Source of the DNA: Melaminivora sp034675505
Lineage (GTDB): Bacteria > Pseudomonadota > Gammaproteobacteria > Burkholderiales > Burkholderiaceae_C
DNA length: 64,000 nucleotides
Reading direction: 5' to 3'
NCBI GenBank assembly: GCA_034675505.1
Contig: JAUCDD010000002.1
Location: forward strand, 24,119 to 88,118
Below are positions 17,258 through 25,633 of the stretch, in pieces; the first letter of the stretch is position 1, and each line of letters opens with the position of its first letter. A model generated the notes under the pieces. It was not told the DNA's origin and searched no databases. It saw only the letters and a list, made by a program, of their open reading frames with translations. Position numbers and translations under genes: made by a program.

Positions 17258-18202
17258 ATGTCCACACCGGTCTTCAAGGTCTTCATCGATGGCGAGGCAG
17301 GCACCACCGGTCTGCAGATCCGCGAGCGCCTGCAGGGCATGCCGCAGATCGAGCTGGTCAGCATCGCGCCCGAGCGGCGCAAGGACGCCGCCGCCAAGCG
17401 CGAGCTGGTTGCCGAGGTGGACATGGTCGTGCTGTGCCTGCACGACGACGCGGCGCGCGAGACTTCGGCCCTGGTCGATGCGGTGACGCGGGAGACGGGC
17501 CGCGCCATCCGCATCATCGACGCCTCCACCGCGCACCGCACGGCCGATGGCTGGGTGTTCGGCTTTGCCGAGCTGTGCGCCGCCCAGGCGCAGGCGGTGC
17601 GCGAGGCCACGCGCGTGTCCAACCCCGGCTGCTACGCCACTGGCGCCATCGCGCTGCTGCGCCCGCTGGTGGACGCCGGCCTGGTTCCGCCCGACCACGC
17701 GCTGGCGCTGCCCTCGGTGAGCGGCTATTCCGGCGGCGGCCGCGCGATGATCGAGGCATACGAAGCCGGCAACGCCGCGCCGTTCGAGCTGTACGCGCTG
17801 GGCCTGTCGCACAAGCACCTGCCCGAGATCATGAAATACACCGGCATGACGCGCCGGCCCATCTTCATCCCCTCGGTGGGCAACTTCCGCCAGGGCATGT
17901 TGGTGCAGCTGCCCCTGCACCTGGACCTGCTGCCGGGCCAGCCGCGCGCGGCCGACCTGCACGACGCCCTGGCCGCGCACTACGCGAGCAGCAACACGCC
18001 CGAGCAGTGGGTGCGCGTGCTGCCGCCCACCGCGGACGGCAAGCTGGAGCCCACGGCACTCAACGACACCAACAGCCTGGAGCTGCGCGTGTTCCCCAAC
18101 GAGGACCACCGCCACGCCGTGCTGGTGGCGCGCCTGGACAACCTGGGCAAGGGCGCCAGCGGCGCGGCGGTGCAGAACCTGCGGCTGATGCTGGGGTTGT
18201 GA
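17258..18202 (+). CDS. argC: N-acetyl-gamma-glutamyl-phosphate reductase, short type
   Basis: Reduces N-acetylglutamyl phosphate to the semialdehyde with NADPH in arginine synthesis. At 314 residues it belongs to the short ArgC type (begins MSTPVFKVFIDGEAGTTGLQI), distinct from the 340-residue type. The catalytic Cys is C125 in VSNPGCYATGA, and the LPSVSGYSGGGR and LSHKHLPEI blocks carry the substrate-binding His and Arg. The ATG at 17258 has GAGAGGAGC eight bases upstream and matches family starts. It stands alone and is followed by dispersed repeats. Confidence 0.94.
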   Translation: MSTPVFKVFIDGEAGTTGLQIRERLQGMPQIELVSIAPERRKDAAAKRELVAEVDMVVLCLHDDAARETSALVDAVTRETGRAIRIIDASTAHRTADGWVFGFAELCAAQAQAVREATRVSNPGCYATGAIALLRPLVDAGLVPPDHALALPSVSGYSGGGRAMIEAYEAGNAAPFELYALGLSHKHLPEIMKYTGMTRRPIFIPSVGNFRQGMLVQLPLHLDLLPGQPRAADLHDALAAHYASSNTPEQWVRVLPPTADGKLEPTALNDTNSLELRVFPNEDHRHAVLVARLDNLGKGASGAAVQNLRLMLGL

Positions 18203-18203
18203 T

Positions 18204-18258
18204 TTGTCAAAATTGATAGCTGTTTGCCCTTTAAGCACGCCGGCTAGCGCCTGAAAAC
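18204..18258 (-). repeat. Dispersed GCCGGCG...AGCTATC element, copy 3 (inverted)
   Basis: Read on the minus strand: TTTTCAGGCGCTAGCCGGCG, a 15-base middle, then CAGCTATCAATTTTGAC. It starts two bases after the argC stop codon and is among the best-conserved copies. Confidence 0.72.
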
Positions 18259-18375
18259 ACCCCTGCCCCTCCCCTTCTGGGGGAGGGCCGGGGCGGGGCC
18301 AGCGGCGCCTGCTCCGTCCTTGAGGCCCTGCGAGCCGGCCCCCATCCCAGCCTTCCTCCAGAGGGGGAAGGAGAA
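18258..18375. repeat. C/T-rich inverted repeat pair in the argC-MFS gap
   Basis: A CCCCTCCCCTTCTGGGGGAG arm with a following GGGGCGGGGCC, and about 40 bases later GGCCCCCATCCCAGCCTTCC ending AGAGGGGGAAGGAG. The two arms are inverted versions of one element that also occurs at 36,020, 37,365, 39,887 (half) and 46,697. Together with copy 3 it fills most of the 275-base gap; no gene was seen there. Confidence 0.65.
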
Positions 18376-18477
18376 AAATCCACCAAGCCGCCGATGCGCC
18401 AGAATCCCCGGCTTGCCGACCTCTGAGCTTTCCACCCAGTGCCAGACCGCCCCCCACAGCCCCGCCCCGCCACCGCC

Positions 18478-19668
18478 ATGACGCCCGACGAGCGCCGCGC
18501 CAGCGTCAGCCTGGCGGCTATCTTCGCGCTGCGCATGCTGGGGCTGTTCCTGGTGCTGCCGGTGTTCGCGCTGGAGGCGCGCAAATACCCCGGCGGCGAC
18601 GATCCGGCGCTGGTCGGCCTGGCCATGGGCATCTACGGCCTGACGCAGGCATTCCTGCAGCTGCCCGTGGGCCTGGCCTCCGACCGCTGGGGCAGGAAGC
18701 GCGTGATCATCTGCGGCCTGCTGGTGTTCGCGGCCGGCAGCCTGTGGGCGGCGCTGGCCAGCGACCTCACAGGCCTGCTGCTGGGCCGTGCGCTGCAGGG
18801 CGCGGGCGCGGTGTCGGCGGCCGTGACGGCGCTGCTGGCCGACCAGACGCGCGAGGTGGTGCGCACCAAGGCGATGGCGCTGGTGGGCATCAGCATCGGG
18901 CTGATGTTCGCCATCGCCCTGGTGGCCGCGCCGCCGCTGGCCGCGCGCATCGGCCTGGCCGGCCTGTTCGGCCTGACCTGCGCGCTGGCGCTGGCCGGCA
19001 TCGCGCTGGTGGCCTGGGTGGTGCCGCCCGAGCCGGCGCGCCACCACGACGCGCTGCGCGCGCCGCTGTCGGCCGTGTGGCGCCACGCCGACCTGCTGCG
19101 CCTGAATGCCGGCGTGTTCGTGCTGCACACGGTGCAGATGGCCATGTGGGTGGCCGTGCCCGCCATGCTGGTGCAGGCCGGACTGGCCAAGAGCGCGCAC
19201 TGGCAGGTCTATCTGCCCGCCGTGGTGCTGTCGATAGTGGCCATGGGCGCGCTGTTCGCCATGGAGCGGCGCGGGCGGCTGCGCGCCGCGCTGCTCGCCG
19301 CCATCGGCCTGCTGCTGGTGGTGCAGCTGGCGCTGGCGGGTCTGTCGGCCAGTGGCGCAGCGCCGTCGCTCCTGGTGCTGGGCGGCTTGCTGTTCGTATT
19401 TTTCTGCGGCTTCAACGCCCTGGAGGCCACGCAGCCCAGCCTGGTCTCGCGCATGGCGCCGGACAACCTGCGCGGCGCGGCGCTGGGCGTGTACAACACG
19501 CTGCAGTCGCTGGGCCTGTTTGCCGGCGGCGCCCTGGGCGGCGCGTTGGCCAAGTGGGCGGGCAGCGCCGGCCTGTTCGCCGCCACCACGCTGCTGGTGG
19601 CGCTGTGGCTGGCCGTCACCTGGCCGCTCAAGCCGGTGGGGCGCGGGAGCGCGCACTCGCACTCCTGA
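18478..19668 (+). CDS. Major facilitator superfamily transporter
   Basis: A 396-residue inner-membrane transporter with twelve predicted helices. Helix 1 begins at SLAAIFALRMLGLFLVLPVF. The loop 2-3 motif A is intact as GLASDRWGRKRVI, and the second-half counterpart is the basic FAMERRGRLRAA. LGRALQGAGAVSAAVTALLAD is motif B-like. A GTG 39 bases upstream would add a Pro/Arg-rich leader; the ATG at 18478 starts where relatives do. The next gene in the same direction is ssb, an arrangement common in Comamonadaceae. The substrate is unknown, with multidrug or sugar-type efflux typical of the subgroup. Confidence 0.87.
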   Translation: MTPDERRASVSLAAIFALRMLGLFLVLPVFALEARKYPGGDDPALVGLAMGIYGLTQAFLQLPVGLASDRWGRKRVIICGLLVFAAGSLWAALASDLTGLLLGRALQGAGAVSAAVTALLADQTREVVRTKAMALVGISIGLMFAIALVAAPPLAARIGLAGLFGLTCALALAGIALVAWVVPPEPARHHDALRAPLSAVWRHADLLRLNAGVFVLHTVQMAMWVAVPAMLVQAGLAKSAHWQVYLPAVVLSIVAMGALFAMERRGRLRAALLAAIGLLLVVQLALAGLSASGAAPSLLVLGGLLFVFFCGFNALEATQPSLVSRMAPDNLRGAALGVYNTLQSLGLFAGGALGGALAKWAGSAGLFAATTLLVALWLAVTWPLKPVGRGSAHSHS

Positions 19669-19860
19669 GCCGGCTGGCCGGGCGCCGCTTGGCAGCTTGC
19701 AAACCCGCTGCGCGCCCCCATTTTTCACGGGTGCGCGCGCACGCGGTGCGCAACGCCGCTATGCTGCGCACCGGCGGCCCCGCACGGGGCTGCCGCCTAT
19801 CCGGCCCGGGTCCTTTCTTTGCCATCCGGGCTGTCATCAACCCAACAGGAATCGATTGCC

Positions 19861-20400
19861 ATGGCATCCGTCAACAAAGTCATCATCGTGGGCAACCTGG
19901 GCCGTGACCCGGAAATGCGCACCTTCCCCAGCGGTGACCAGGTAGCCAACGTGCGCATTGCCACCACCGACAAGTGGCGCGACAAGAACACCGGCGAACC
20001 CAAGGAAGCCACCGAGTGGCACAGCGTGGTGTTCAACGGCCGCCTGGCCGAAATCGTCGGCCAGTACCTGCGCAAGGGCTCGCAGGTCTATGTGGAAGGC
20101 TCCCTGCGCACCCGCAAGTGGACCGACCAAAGCGGCCAGGAGCGCTACAGCACCGAGATCCGGGCCGACAGCATGCAGATGCTGGGCAGCCGCCAGGGCA
20201 TGGGCGGCGGTGGCGGCGGCTTTGACGAAGGGCCTGCAGCCGGCGATGGCGGCTATGACGCGCCGCCGCGCCGCGCGCCTGCTGCGCCGCAGGCCCGGGC
20301 CGCTGCTGCGCCAGCCGCACGCGCAGTGCCTGCGCCGGCCGCGCCAGCGCCGCGCGCCGCCTCGGGCTTTGACGACATGGACGACGACATCCCGTTCTGA
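19861..20400 (+). CDS. ssb: Single-stranded DNA-binding protein
   Basis: Binds single-stranded DNA in replication, recombination and repair. The 179-residue protein has the OB-fold in the first 110 residues (MASVNKVIIVGNLGRDPEMR; ATEWHSVVFNGRLAEIVGQYLRKG; YVEGSLRTRKW). A Gly-rich then Ala/Pro-rich linker of about 55 residues follows, ending in the acidic partner-binding tip DMDDDIPF. The ATG at 19861 is the standard start. It lies 192 bases after the MFS gene, far enough for its own promoter. Confidence 0.96.
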   Translation: MASVNKVIIVGNLGRDPEMRTFPSGDQVANVRIATTDKWRDKNTGEPKEATEWHSVVFNGRLAEIVGQYLRKGSQVYVEGSLRTRKWTDQSGQERYSTEIRADSMQMLGSRQGMGGGGGGFDEGPAAGDGGYDAPPRRAPAAPQARAAAAPAARAVPAPAAPAPRAASGFDDMDDDIPF

Positions 20401-20542
20401 CCGGCAAGTGCGCGCACCTGCGCGCCTGCGGCCCGGCCGGGCAACGCATAATGAAAATCCGCTGGCTGCGCCGCACTTCGTGCGGCGCGTCGCTTTCCTG
20501 ACCTGCTTCCTGGCTCACACGACCAGCTGTACGAGGCCCTCC

Positions 20543-22225
20543 ATGCGCCCCTTCCGCCTTCTTGCCTGCGCTGCCCGCTTGTTGCCCCTGGGATTGGCCG
20601 CCACCCTGGCTGGCTGCGGCGGCGGTGGCTCCGGCGGCGACGACGTGGGCCCGCCGCCGGGCACGCAGCAGTACCCGGCCGGCATCTGGGAAGGCACGGC
20701 CGGCACGGGCGCCGGGCAGCGCGTCATGGTGGGTTTCATCGACGGCGGCGTCGATGGCAAGGGGGGCGAGTTCTACCTGGCGCGCGGCGCCGCCGGCTCG
20801 GCCGGCTACGACAGCCTGTATGGCCTGCTGCGCGCCCAGGTGGCGTCCATCCAGGCCACGGGCGTGACCTATTTCTCGGTGCAGGACGGCAAGTTCGCCA
20901 ACGGCCTGACGCTGCGCGGCACGGCGTCGTCCAACCCCGCCACCGGGCGCACCACCAGCATCAGCGGCAACTACACCAGCCCCAACGGCACGGCCGCCGC
21001 CACCGGCACGCCGTCCAATTTCAAGCTCACCTACAGCCCCTTGAACAACTACCCTGCGCGCGCCGACCTGCTGGCCGGCACCTACCGGGGCGCGGGCATG
21101 TTCGGCGGCCAGTGGGTGGTGACCATCTCGCCCCGCGGCGCGCTGTCCGGGCGCGTGGGCAATTGCAGCGTGCAGGGGACGGCCACGCCGCGTGCGCCGG
21201 ACTCCGCGCTGTACTCGGTGACCATGAACCTGGTCGGCGACGCCACCACCTGCGCGCCCTACTCGGGCACGCAGCAGGTCGGCATCGCCGTGCTGCGCTA
21301 CGACGCCGGCGGCAAGGCGCCCAACGGCATCTGGATGTTCACGCGCAACGCCACGGGCACGCCCAACACCTACGTGCTCAACGGCCTGGCCGATCCCAAG
21401 CAGCCGACCATCCCCTCGCCCACGCCGCTGTCCATCACCGGCAACTGGGCCGGCACCCTGGCCCTGCCGGCCGGGGTGAGCGGCGATGAAGGCGTCTGGG
21501 GCTCGGTGCTGCCCGACGGCGGCTTCTTCTTCTATACCAACAGCAGCTTCAACCACAACGCCCTGTATGGCCGCCTGATCCGCTACAGCGAGGCCAGCCT
21601 GAACCGCTTCGTGACCGCCGATGACGGCGTGTTCTTCGACCGGCTGGCCGGCGGCACCGGCAGCTACCAGGGCGGCTACGTCGGCGGCGTGATGGTCGAT
21701 GCGACGCTGGAGAGCACCGGCGCCCCCGGCCCGGCCACGCGCATGACGGGCAGCTACAGCTACGTCAGCCAGCCGGGCGGCTACCCCACGCGCTTCACGC
21801 TGCAGCCCGACCCGCTGTACGCACTGCCGGCAGGGGCGGTGCCCAACATCAACCTGATCGTCGGCAACTACCGCATGGCCGGCGCAGGCTTTGGCGGGCA
21901 CACGGCAGACGTGCAGGTGGCGGCCGACGGCTCCATCACCGGCGAGACCAGCAACGGCTGCACCATCGTGGGCAAGCTGCTGGGCGCCGCCGACGCCGGC
22001 TCGCCGCAGAACCTGTACCGGGTCGAGGCCTTCGGCTACCTGGCCGACACGCTGGTGCCCGCCAACACCATCGGCTGCGAACTGGCCACCGGGCCCTCGC
22101 AATCGGGCGCCGCCGCGGCGCTGTTCAGCCCCGAGGGCCGGGTGACCGGCCTGCGCATCCTGACCGCCGGCCTGCAGGTCTCGGGCCAGCGCGCGCACAC
22201 GGTGTTCGTGGGCACCCGGCGCTGA
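20543..22225 (+). CDS. Predicted lipoprotein with an internal duplication
   Basis: A 560-residue protein exported as a lipoprotein: basic N-terminus, hydrophobic stretch, and lipobox LAGC at 22-25, followed by a Gly/Ser linker (GGGGSGGDD). The rest appears as two related halves. Residues 46-280 and 297-560 each begin with a P/T-x-G-x-W-x-G-T beta-rich module (GIWEGTAGTGAG; ITGNWAGTLALPAG) with a matching LYGLL/LYGRL. Each continues with a second module opening LLAGTYRGAG / LIVGNYRMAG and holding a Cys pair. I do not recognise a named family; beta-sandwich or lipocalin-like modules at the cell surface are a guess from the alternating pattern. It is transcribed after ssb but 142 bases away. Confidence 0.72.
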   Translation: MRPFRLLACAARLLPLGLAATLAGCGGGGSGGDDVGPPPGTQQYPAGIWEGTAGTGAGQRVMVGFIDGGVDGKGGEFYLARGAAGSAGYDSLYGLLRAQVASIQATGVTYFSVQDGKFANGLTLRGTASSNPATGRTTSISGNYTSPNGTAAATGTPSNFKLTYSPLNNYPARADLLAGTYRGAGMFGGQWVVTISPRGALSGRVGNCSVQGTATPRAPDSALYSVTMNLVGDATTCAPYSGTQQVGIAVLRYDAGGKAPNGIWMFTRNATGTPNTYVLNGLADPKQPTIPSPTPLSITGNWAGTLALPAGVSGDEGVWGSVLPDGGFFFYTNSSFNHNALYGRLIRYSEASLNRFVTADDGVFFDRLAGGTGSYQGGYVGGVMVDATLESTGAPGPATRMTGSYSYVSQPGGYPTRFTLQPDPLYALPAGAVPNINLIVGNYRMAGAGFGGHTADVQVAADGSITGETSNGCTIVGKLLGAADAGSPQNLYRVEAFGYLADTLVPANTIGCELATGPSQSGAAAALFSPEGRVTGLRILTAGLQVSGQRAHTVFVGTRR

Positions 22226-22249
22226 AGGAGCGCCGGCACGCGGGGCGGA

Positions 22250-22378
22250 AAATTGGAATCTGACCCCGTTTTAGGCCCGATTTGGGCCCAAACCCCTGTT
22301 TGCCGGCGTCCATAAAGGACTTGCAGCTATCAAAAATATAGTTGCAGCCCAGCCCGAAATTGGAATCTGACCCCAATT
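22250..22378. repeat. REP-like doublet flanking dispersed-element copy 4
   Basis: The 18-base sequence AAATTGGAATCTGACCCC occurs at 22250-22267 and again at 22359-22376. Between them lies copy 4 of the dispersed element (22295-22346: TTTGCCGGCGT, then GCAGCTATCAAAAATATAG). GGAATCTGACCCC words are common in REP sequences mobilised by RAYT transposases, but no such transposase is in the window. The 180-base gap holds no gene. Confidence 0.55.
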
Positions 22379-22405
22379 ACTGAAGGCTTGCGCCTCAGGG
22401 GGTGG

Positions 22406-23392
22406 TTACTTCAGCCAGCCGCGCTTGCGGAAGTACAGCATGGGGCCGACGGCGCTGGCGACCATCAGGGCGATGACGTAGACGTAGCCGTACTCCCACT
22501 CCAGCTCGGGCATGAACTTGAAGTTCATGCCGTAGACGCTGGCGATCAGGGTCGGGGGCAGCAGGGCCACGCTGGCCACCGAGAAGATCTTGATGATCTT
22601 GTTCTGGTTGATGTTCAGGAAGCCGACCAGCGCGTCCATCAGGAAGTTGATCTTGTCGAACAGGAACTGCGTGTGGCTGTCCAGCGACTCGATGTCGCGC
22701 AGGATCTGGCGCGCGTCCTCGAACTGCTCGGCGCCCAGCATCTTGCTGCGCATCATGAAGCTCACCGCGCGGCGGGTGTCCAGCATGTTGCGCCGGATGC
22801 GGCCGTTCAGGTCTTCCTGCCAGGCGATGTCGGCCAGCACGCTCTGGGCATAGTCGTCGGTCACGTTGCCGTCCAGCACCCGCACGCTGACCGCCTTCAG
22901 GTCGTCGTAGATGCCCTCCAGTGTGTCGGCCGAGTACTCGACGTCGGTGTCGAACAGCAGCAGCAGCACGTCCTTGGCGTCCTCGATCAGGCCGGGCGCG
23001 CGGCGCGCGCGCATGCGCAGCAGGCGAAATACCGGGATGTCCTCGTCGTGGATGGAAAACAGCACGCCGCAGCTCTTCAGCTCGCTGTTGTGCTGGTTCA
23101 GGATGAAGGCCACGCGCACGCTGCGCGGCTCCTCGTCGTCGTCCACCAGGAAGTCGCTGCGCAGGTGCAGCTCGCCGTTGTCTTCCTCGTAGAAGCGCGC
23201 CGACTCCTCGATGTCCTCGTCCATCACGTCTTCCGGGATGGACAGGCCGTAGTGCTGCTTGATCCAGCGCTTTTCCTCCAGCGTGGGCGACTGCAGGTCC
23301 ACCCAGATCGGCTGGAAGCGCGCCAGCTCCTCCAGCGAGTCGATTTCTTCCTGGACCAGGCGGCCGTTGGCGAGCGAAAAGATGTTGAGCAT
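22406..23392 (-). CDS. corA: Magnesium/cobalt transporter CorA
   Basis: A homopentameric Mg2+/Co2+ channel of the inner membrane. The 328-residue protein has a long cytoplasmic N-terminal domain and two C-terminal helices. The signature YGMNF is in ASVYGMNFKFMPELEWEYGY, between helix 1 (IIKIFSVASVALLPPTLIA) and helix 2 (YVYVIALMVASAVGPMLYF), and the basic FRKRGWLK tail follows. The ATG at 23390-23392 (MLNIFSLANGRLVQEE) matches other beta-proteobacterial CorA; the frame is open three codons further. Upstream lies a 217-base gap without a visible gene. Confidence 0.93.
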   Translation of the reverse strand: MLNIFSLANGRLVQEEIDSLEELARFQPIWVDLQSPTLEEKRWIKQHYGLSIPEDVMDEDIEESARFYEEDNGELHLRSDFLVDDDEEPRSVRVAFILNQHNSELKSCGVLFSIHDEDIPVFRLLRMRARRAPGLIEDAKDVLLLLFDTDVEYSADTLEGIYDDLKAVSVRVLDGNVTDDYAQSVLADIAWQEDLNGRIRRNMLDTRRAVSFMMRSKMLGAEQFEDARQILRDIESLDSHTQFLFDKINFLMDALVGFLNINQNKIIKIFSVASVALLPPTLIASVYGMNFKFMPELEWEYGYVYVIALMVASAVGPMLYFRKRGWLK

Positions 23393-23609
23393 GGCTCGCA
23401 CTCCCTGTGTTCTTGGCGTTTGCGGGGGATGAGGCGGGGGGTGCTTTCAACCCCCTGCAGGCCAGCGGCAATGCGGGAGGCTGAAAGCTACCGACTGGGG
23501 CTGCTTTCCATGGTGTCGGGCTCCTGAAGAAGGGGGCGGCTTGCCGTGTTGCGCGGCAAACGTGAAATTATGGCATTCGCACGCGGCCTGCGCGGCCCGC
23601 GCGGCGCCC

Positions 23610-24395
23610 TCAATGCCCCGGGCCGGGGCCGGCGGCGCCGGGGTGGCGGGCGAGCGCCCGGCACAGGTCCAGCCAGGCGTCGGCCTTGGCGTGCGGCGCG
23701 CGCAGCAGGTACGCGGGGTCGTGGCTGACGCTGGCCGGCGTCCCGTCGGCCAGCAGGTGCGGGCTGGCGCGCAGGCGGGCCAGCGGCAGGCTGGCGCCGC
23801 CCAGCACGGCGCGGGCCGCGCCCAGGCCCAGCAGCAGCACGGCGCGTGGACGCAGCGCCTGCAGCGCCTGCGCCAGGCTGGTGCCGGCGGCCGTCCCCGG
23901 CTGCGCCGCCAGCAGGGCGGCCACCTGTGTCTGCGGCTGGTGGTGCAGGCCCATGGCGCGCAGCATGTTGTCCAGCAGCCGCCCGGCGTCGCCGGCCAGC
24001 GGGTCGTCCGGGTGGGCGCATTCCAGCAGCACCAGCCAGCCGCCCCCTTGCGGGGCGCCGGCGCCGGCGTAGGGCGCAACCGGCGCTGCCAGCCAGGGGC
24101 CCGCAGGCAGGGCCATGGGCACGGAGGTGGCGGGAGCCGGGGATTCGGGCGCGGACGCGGGCAGGGGCAGGGGCGGGGACGCGGGTGCGAGGGCTGTAGC
24201 AGCGGGCGCCGGCGGCGCATCGGCCACGGCCGGTGCCCCGGGCGCGGGCGCCGCCGGGCGGGCGCTGGCCGTGCTGCGGCGGGCGGGCGCGCCGGAGTCG
24301 GCGGGCGGCGCGGGCGGGCGCGGCGCCAGCAGCGGCAGCGCCAGCCCCATCTCCTGCAGCATGGCGCGCCGGCGCGGGTCCAGGTGCAGCGTCAT
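23610..24395 (-). CDS. Uracil-DNA-glycosylase-fold protein, degenerate active site
   Basis: A 261-residue protein with a UDG-superfamily C-terminal half and an N-terminal Ala/Pro-rich low-complexity stretch (about 25-105). The C-terminal half matches family-4 UDG landmarks only loosely: GRLLDNMLRAMGL replaces the usual GRAGQLLDNML block, and SHDPAYLLRAPHAKADAWLDL stands for the HPAYLLRNP block. The first motif (GEAPG) is replaced by LECAHPD, and no cysteine set for an iron-sulfur cluster is seen. Catalytic activity is therefore doubtful. It overlaps rimI by four bases (ATGA), at the end of the glnK-to-UDG run. Confidence 0.75.
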   Translation of the reverse strand: MTLHLDPRRRAMLQEMGLALPLLAPRPPAPPADSGAPARRSTASARPAAPAPGAPAVADAPPAPAATALAPASPPLPLPASAPESPAPATSVPMALPAGPWLAAPVAPYAGAGAPQGGGWLVLLECAHPDDPLAGDAGRLLDNMLRAMGLHHQPQTQVAALLAAQPGTAAGTSLAQALQALRPRAVLLLGLGAARAVLGGASLPLARLRASPHLLADGTPASVSHDPAYLLRAPHAKADAWLDLCRALARHPGAAGPGPGH

Positions 24396-24886
24396 AGCGG
24401 CAGGCACATCACGATGGCGTCCTCGCGCAGGCCGCCGGCGCCGGGGTAGTAGTTCTTGCGCTCGCCCACGCGCCGGTAGCCGTGGCGCTCGTAGATGGCG
24501 AGCGCACGCTGGTTGCTCACGCGCACTTCCAGCCAGAGCCAGGCTGCGTCCTGGCTGCGCGCCCACAGGTCCAGCGCGTCCAGCAGCAGCTGCGCCCAGC
24601 CCTGGCGCTGGTGCGCGGGGGCCACGGTCAGGTTGAGCAGGTGGGCCTCGCCCACGCCGCGCATGGCGATGAAGTAGCCCAGCAGCTGCCCCGGCCCGGC
24701 CATCAGCAGCTGGCACTGGTAGCCGGCTGCCAGGGCGTCGAGGAAGTTACCGCGCGTCCAGGGGTTGGGGTAGGCGCTGTCCTCGACGGGCATCAGCACG
24801 TCCAGCAGCGCCGGGGTGAGCAGCTCGAAATGCGCCTGCAGCGGCGCCGCGGCCGGCGCGGGGGAGTGCCCGGGCAGGGCGCTCAT
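24392..24886 (-). CDS. rimI: Ribosomal protein S18 alanine N-acetyltransferase
   Basis: A GNAT-fold acetyltransferase that modifies the N-terminus of ribosomal protein S18 and possibly other proteins. The 164-residue protein shows the acetyl-CoA site VAPAHQRQGWAQLLL (R/Q-x-x-G-x-A/G), WLEVRVSNQRALAIYERHGYRRVGERKNYY, and a C-terminal DAIVMCL, all typical of RimI. About 15 Ala/Pro-rich residues precede the conserved region. Four-base overlaps join it to tsaB upstream and the UDG-like gene downstream, the usual tsaB-rimI arrangement. Confidence 0.9.
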   Translation of the reverse strand: MSALPGHSPAPAAAPLQAHFELLTPALLDVLMPVEDSAYPNPWTRGNFLDALAAGYQCQLLMAGPGQLLGYFIAMRGVGEAHLLNLTVAPAHQRQGWAQLLLDALDLWARSQDAAWLWLEVRVSNQRALAIYERHGYRRVGERKNYYPGAGGLREDAIVMCLPL

Positions 24887-25605
24887 GGCTGGGCAGCAGC
24901 CTGTGCGGCGCGGCGTGCCTGGGCGCGCTCGGCCGTGGTTTGCGCGACTTTGTCGCGCACGTAGCGCGGCAGGGCGGCGCTGGCGGACACGGCGGCGCCG
25001 CGCGCCAGCCATGCAGGCGCCAGGCGCAGCAGCGCCGCAGCGGTGGGCAGGGCGTGCACGTGCGGCGCGCCGCCGGCCAGGCGCGCGCCGAAGACGGCGT
25101 GGGCGTTGCCGGCCACCGTCCAGCCCTCGGGCACGGCGACGGCCTCGGGCGCAGACAGGTTGAATTCGGCAGGCGCCAGCCATTGGCCGCCCCCGGCGCC
25201 GGCCTGCCACTGGCAGGGCGCCCAGTACACCTCGTCCATGCGCGCGTCCAGCGTGGCCAGCACGCGCGTGCAGCCGTGCTGGCTGCGCGCCTGCTCGGCC
25301 ACGGCCAGCAGCGTGTCCAGCGCCAGCACCGGGATGCCCTGGCCGGCGCGGGCGCCGAAGGCCAGCCCCTGCGCCACCGAGCAGGCCGTGCGCACGCCGG
25401 TGAACGAGCCCGGCCCGCGCCCGAAGACCACGGCCTGCAGCTCGTCCAGCCCTAGGCCGGCCTGCTGGAGCAGCGCGCGGATGGCCGGGATCAGCGTGGT
25501 GGACGCCTGCGCGCCGCCGGGGCCGGTGTGCTCCAGCACGGCGGCGCCATGCTGCACGGCGATGTGCAGGGTGTCGGTGCTGGTGTCGAAGGCAAGCAGT
25601 TTCAT
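24883..25605 (-). CDS. tsaB: tRNA threonylcarbamoyladenosine biosynthesis protein TsaB
   Basis: The partner subunit of TsaD in forming t6A37 on ANN-decoding tRNAs. The 240-residue ASKHA-fold protein starts MKLLAFDTSTDTLHIAV and contains VVFGRGPGSFTGVRTACSVAQGLAFG, seen in two adjoining blocks, the family signature. ATLDARMDEVYWA follows. The C-terminus carries an extra Ala/Arg-rich tail after PRYVRDKVAQTT. The ATG at 25603-25605 is the universal start. Co-transcription with rimI is indicated by the ATGA overlap; glcF stops 28 bases upstream. Confidence 0.94.
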   Translation of the reverse strand: MKLLAFDTSTDTLHIAVQHGAAVLEHTGPGGAQASTTLIPAIRALLQQAGLGLDELQAVVFGRGPGSFTGVRTACSVAQGLAFGARAGQGIPVLALDTLLAVAEQARSQHGCTRVLATLDARMDEVYWAPCQWQAGAGGGQWLAPAEFNLSAPEAVAVPEGWTVAGNAHAVFGARLAGGAPHVHALPTAAALLRLAPAWLARGAAVSASAALPRYVRDKVAQTTAERAQARRAAQAAAQP

Positions 25606-25633
25606 GGCGGGCCGATTATCGGCGCCAGCGCGC

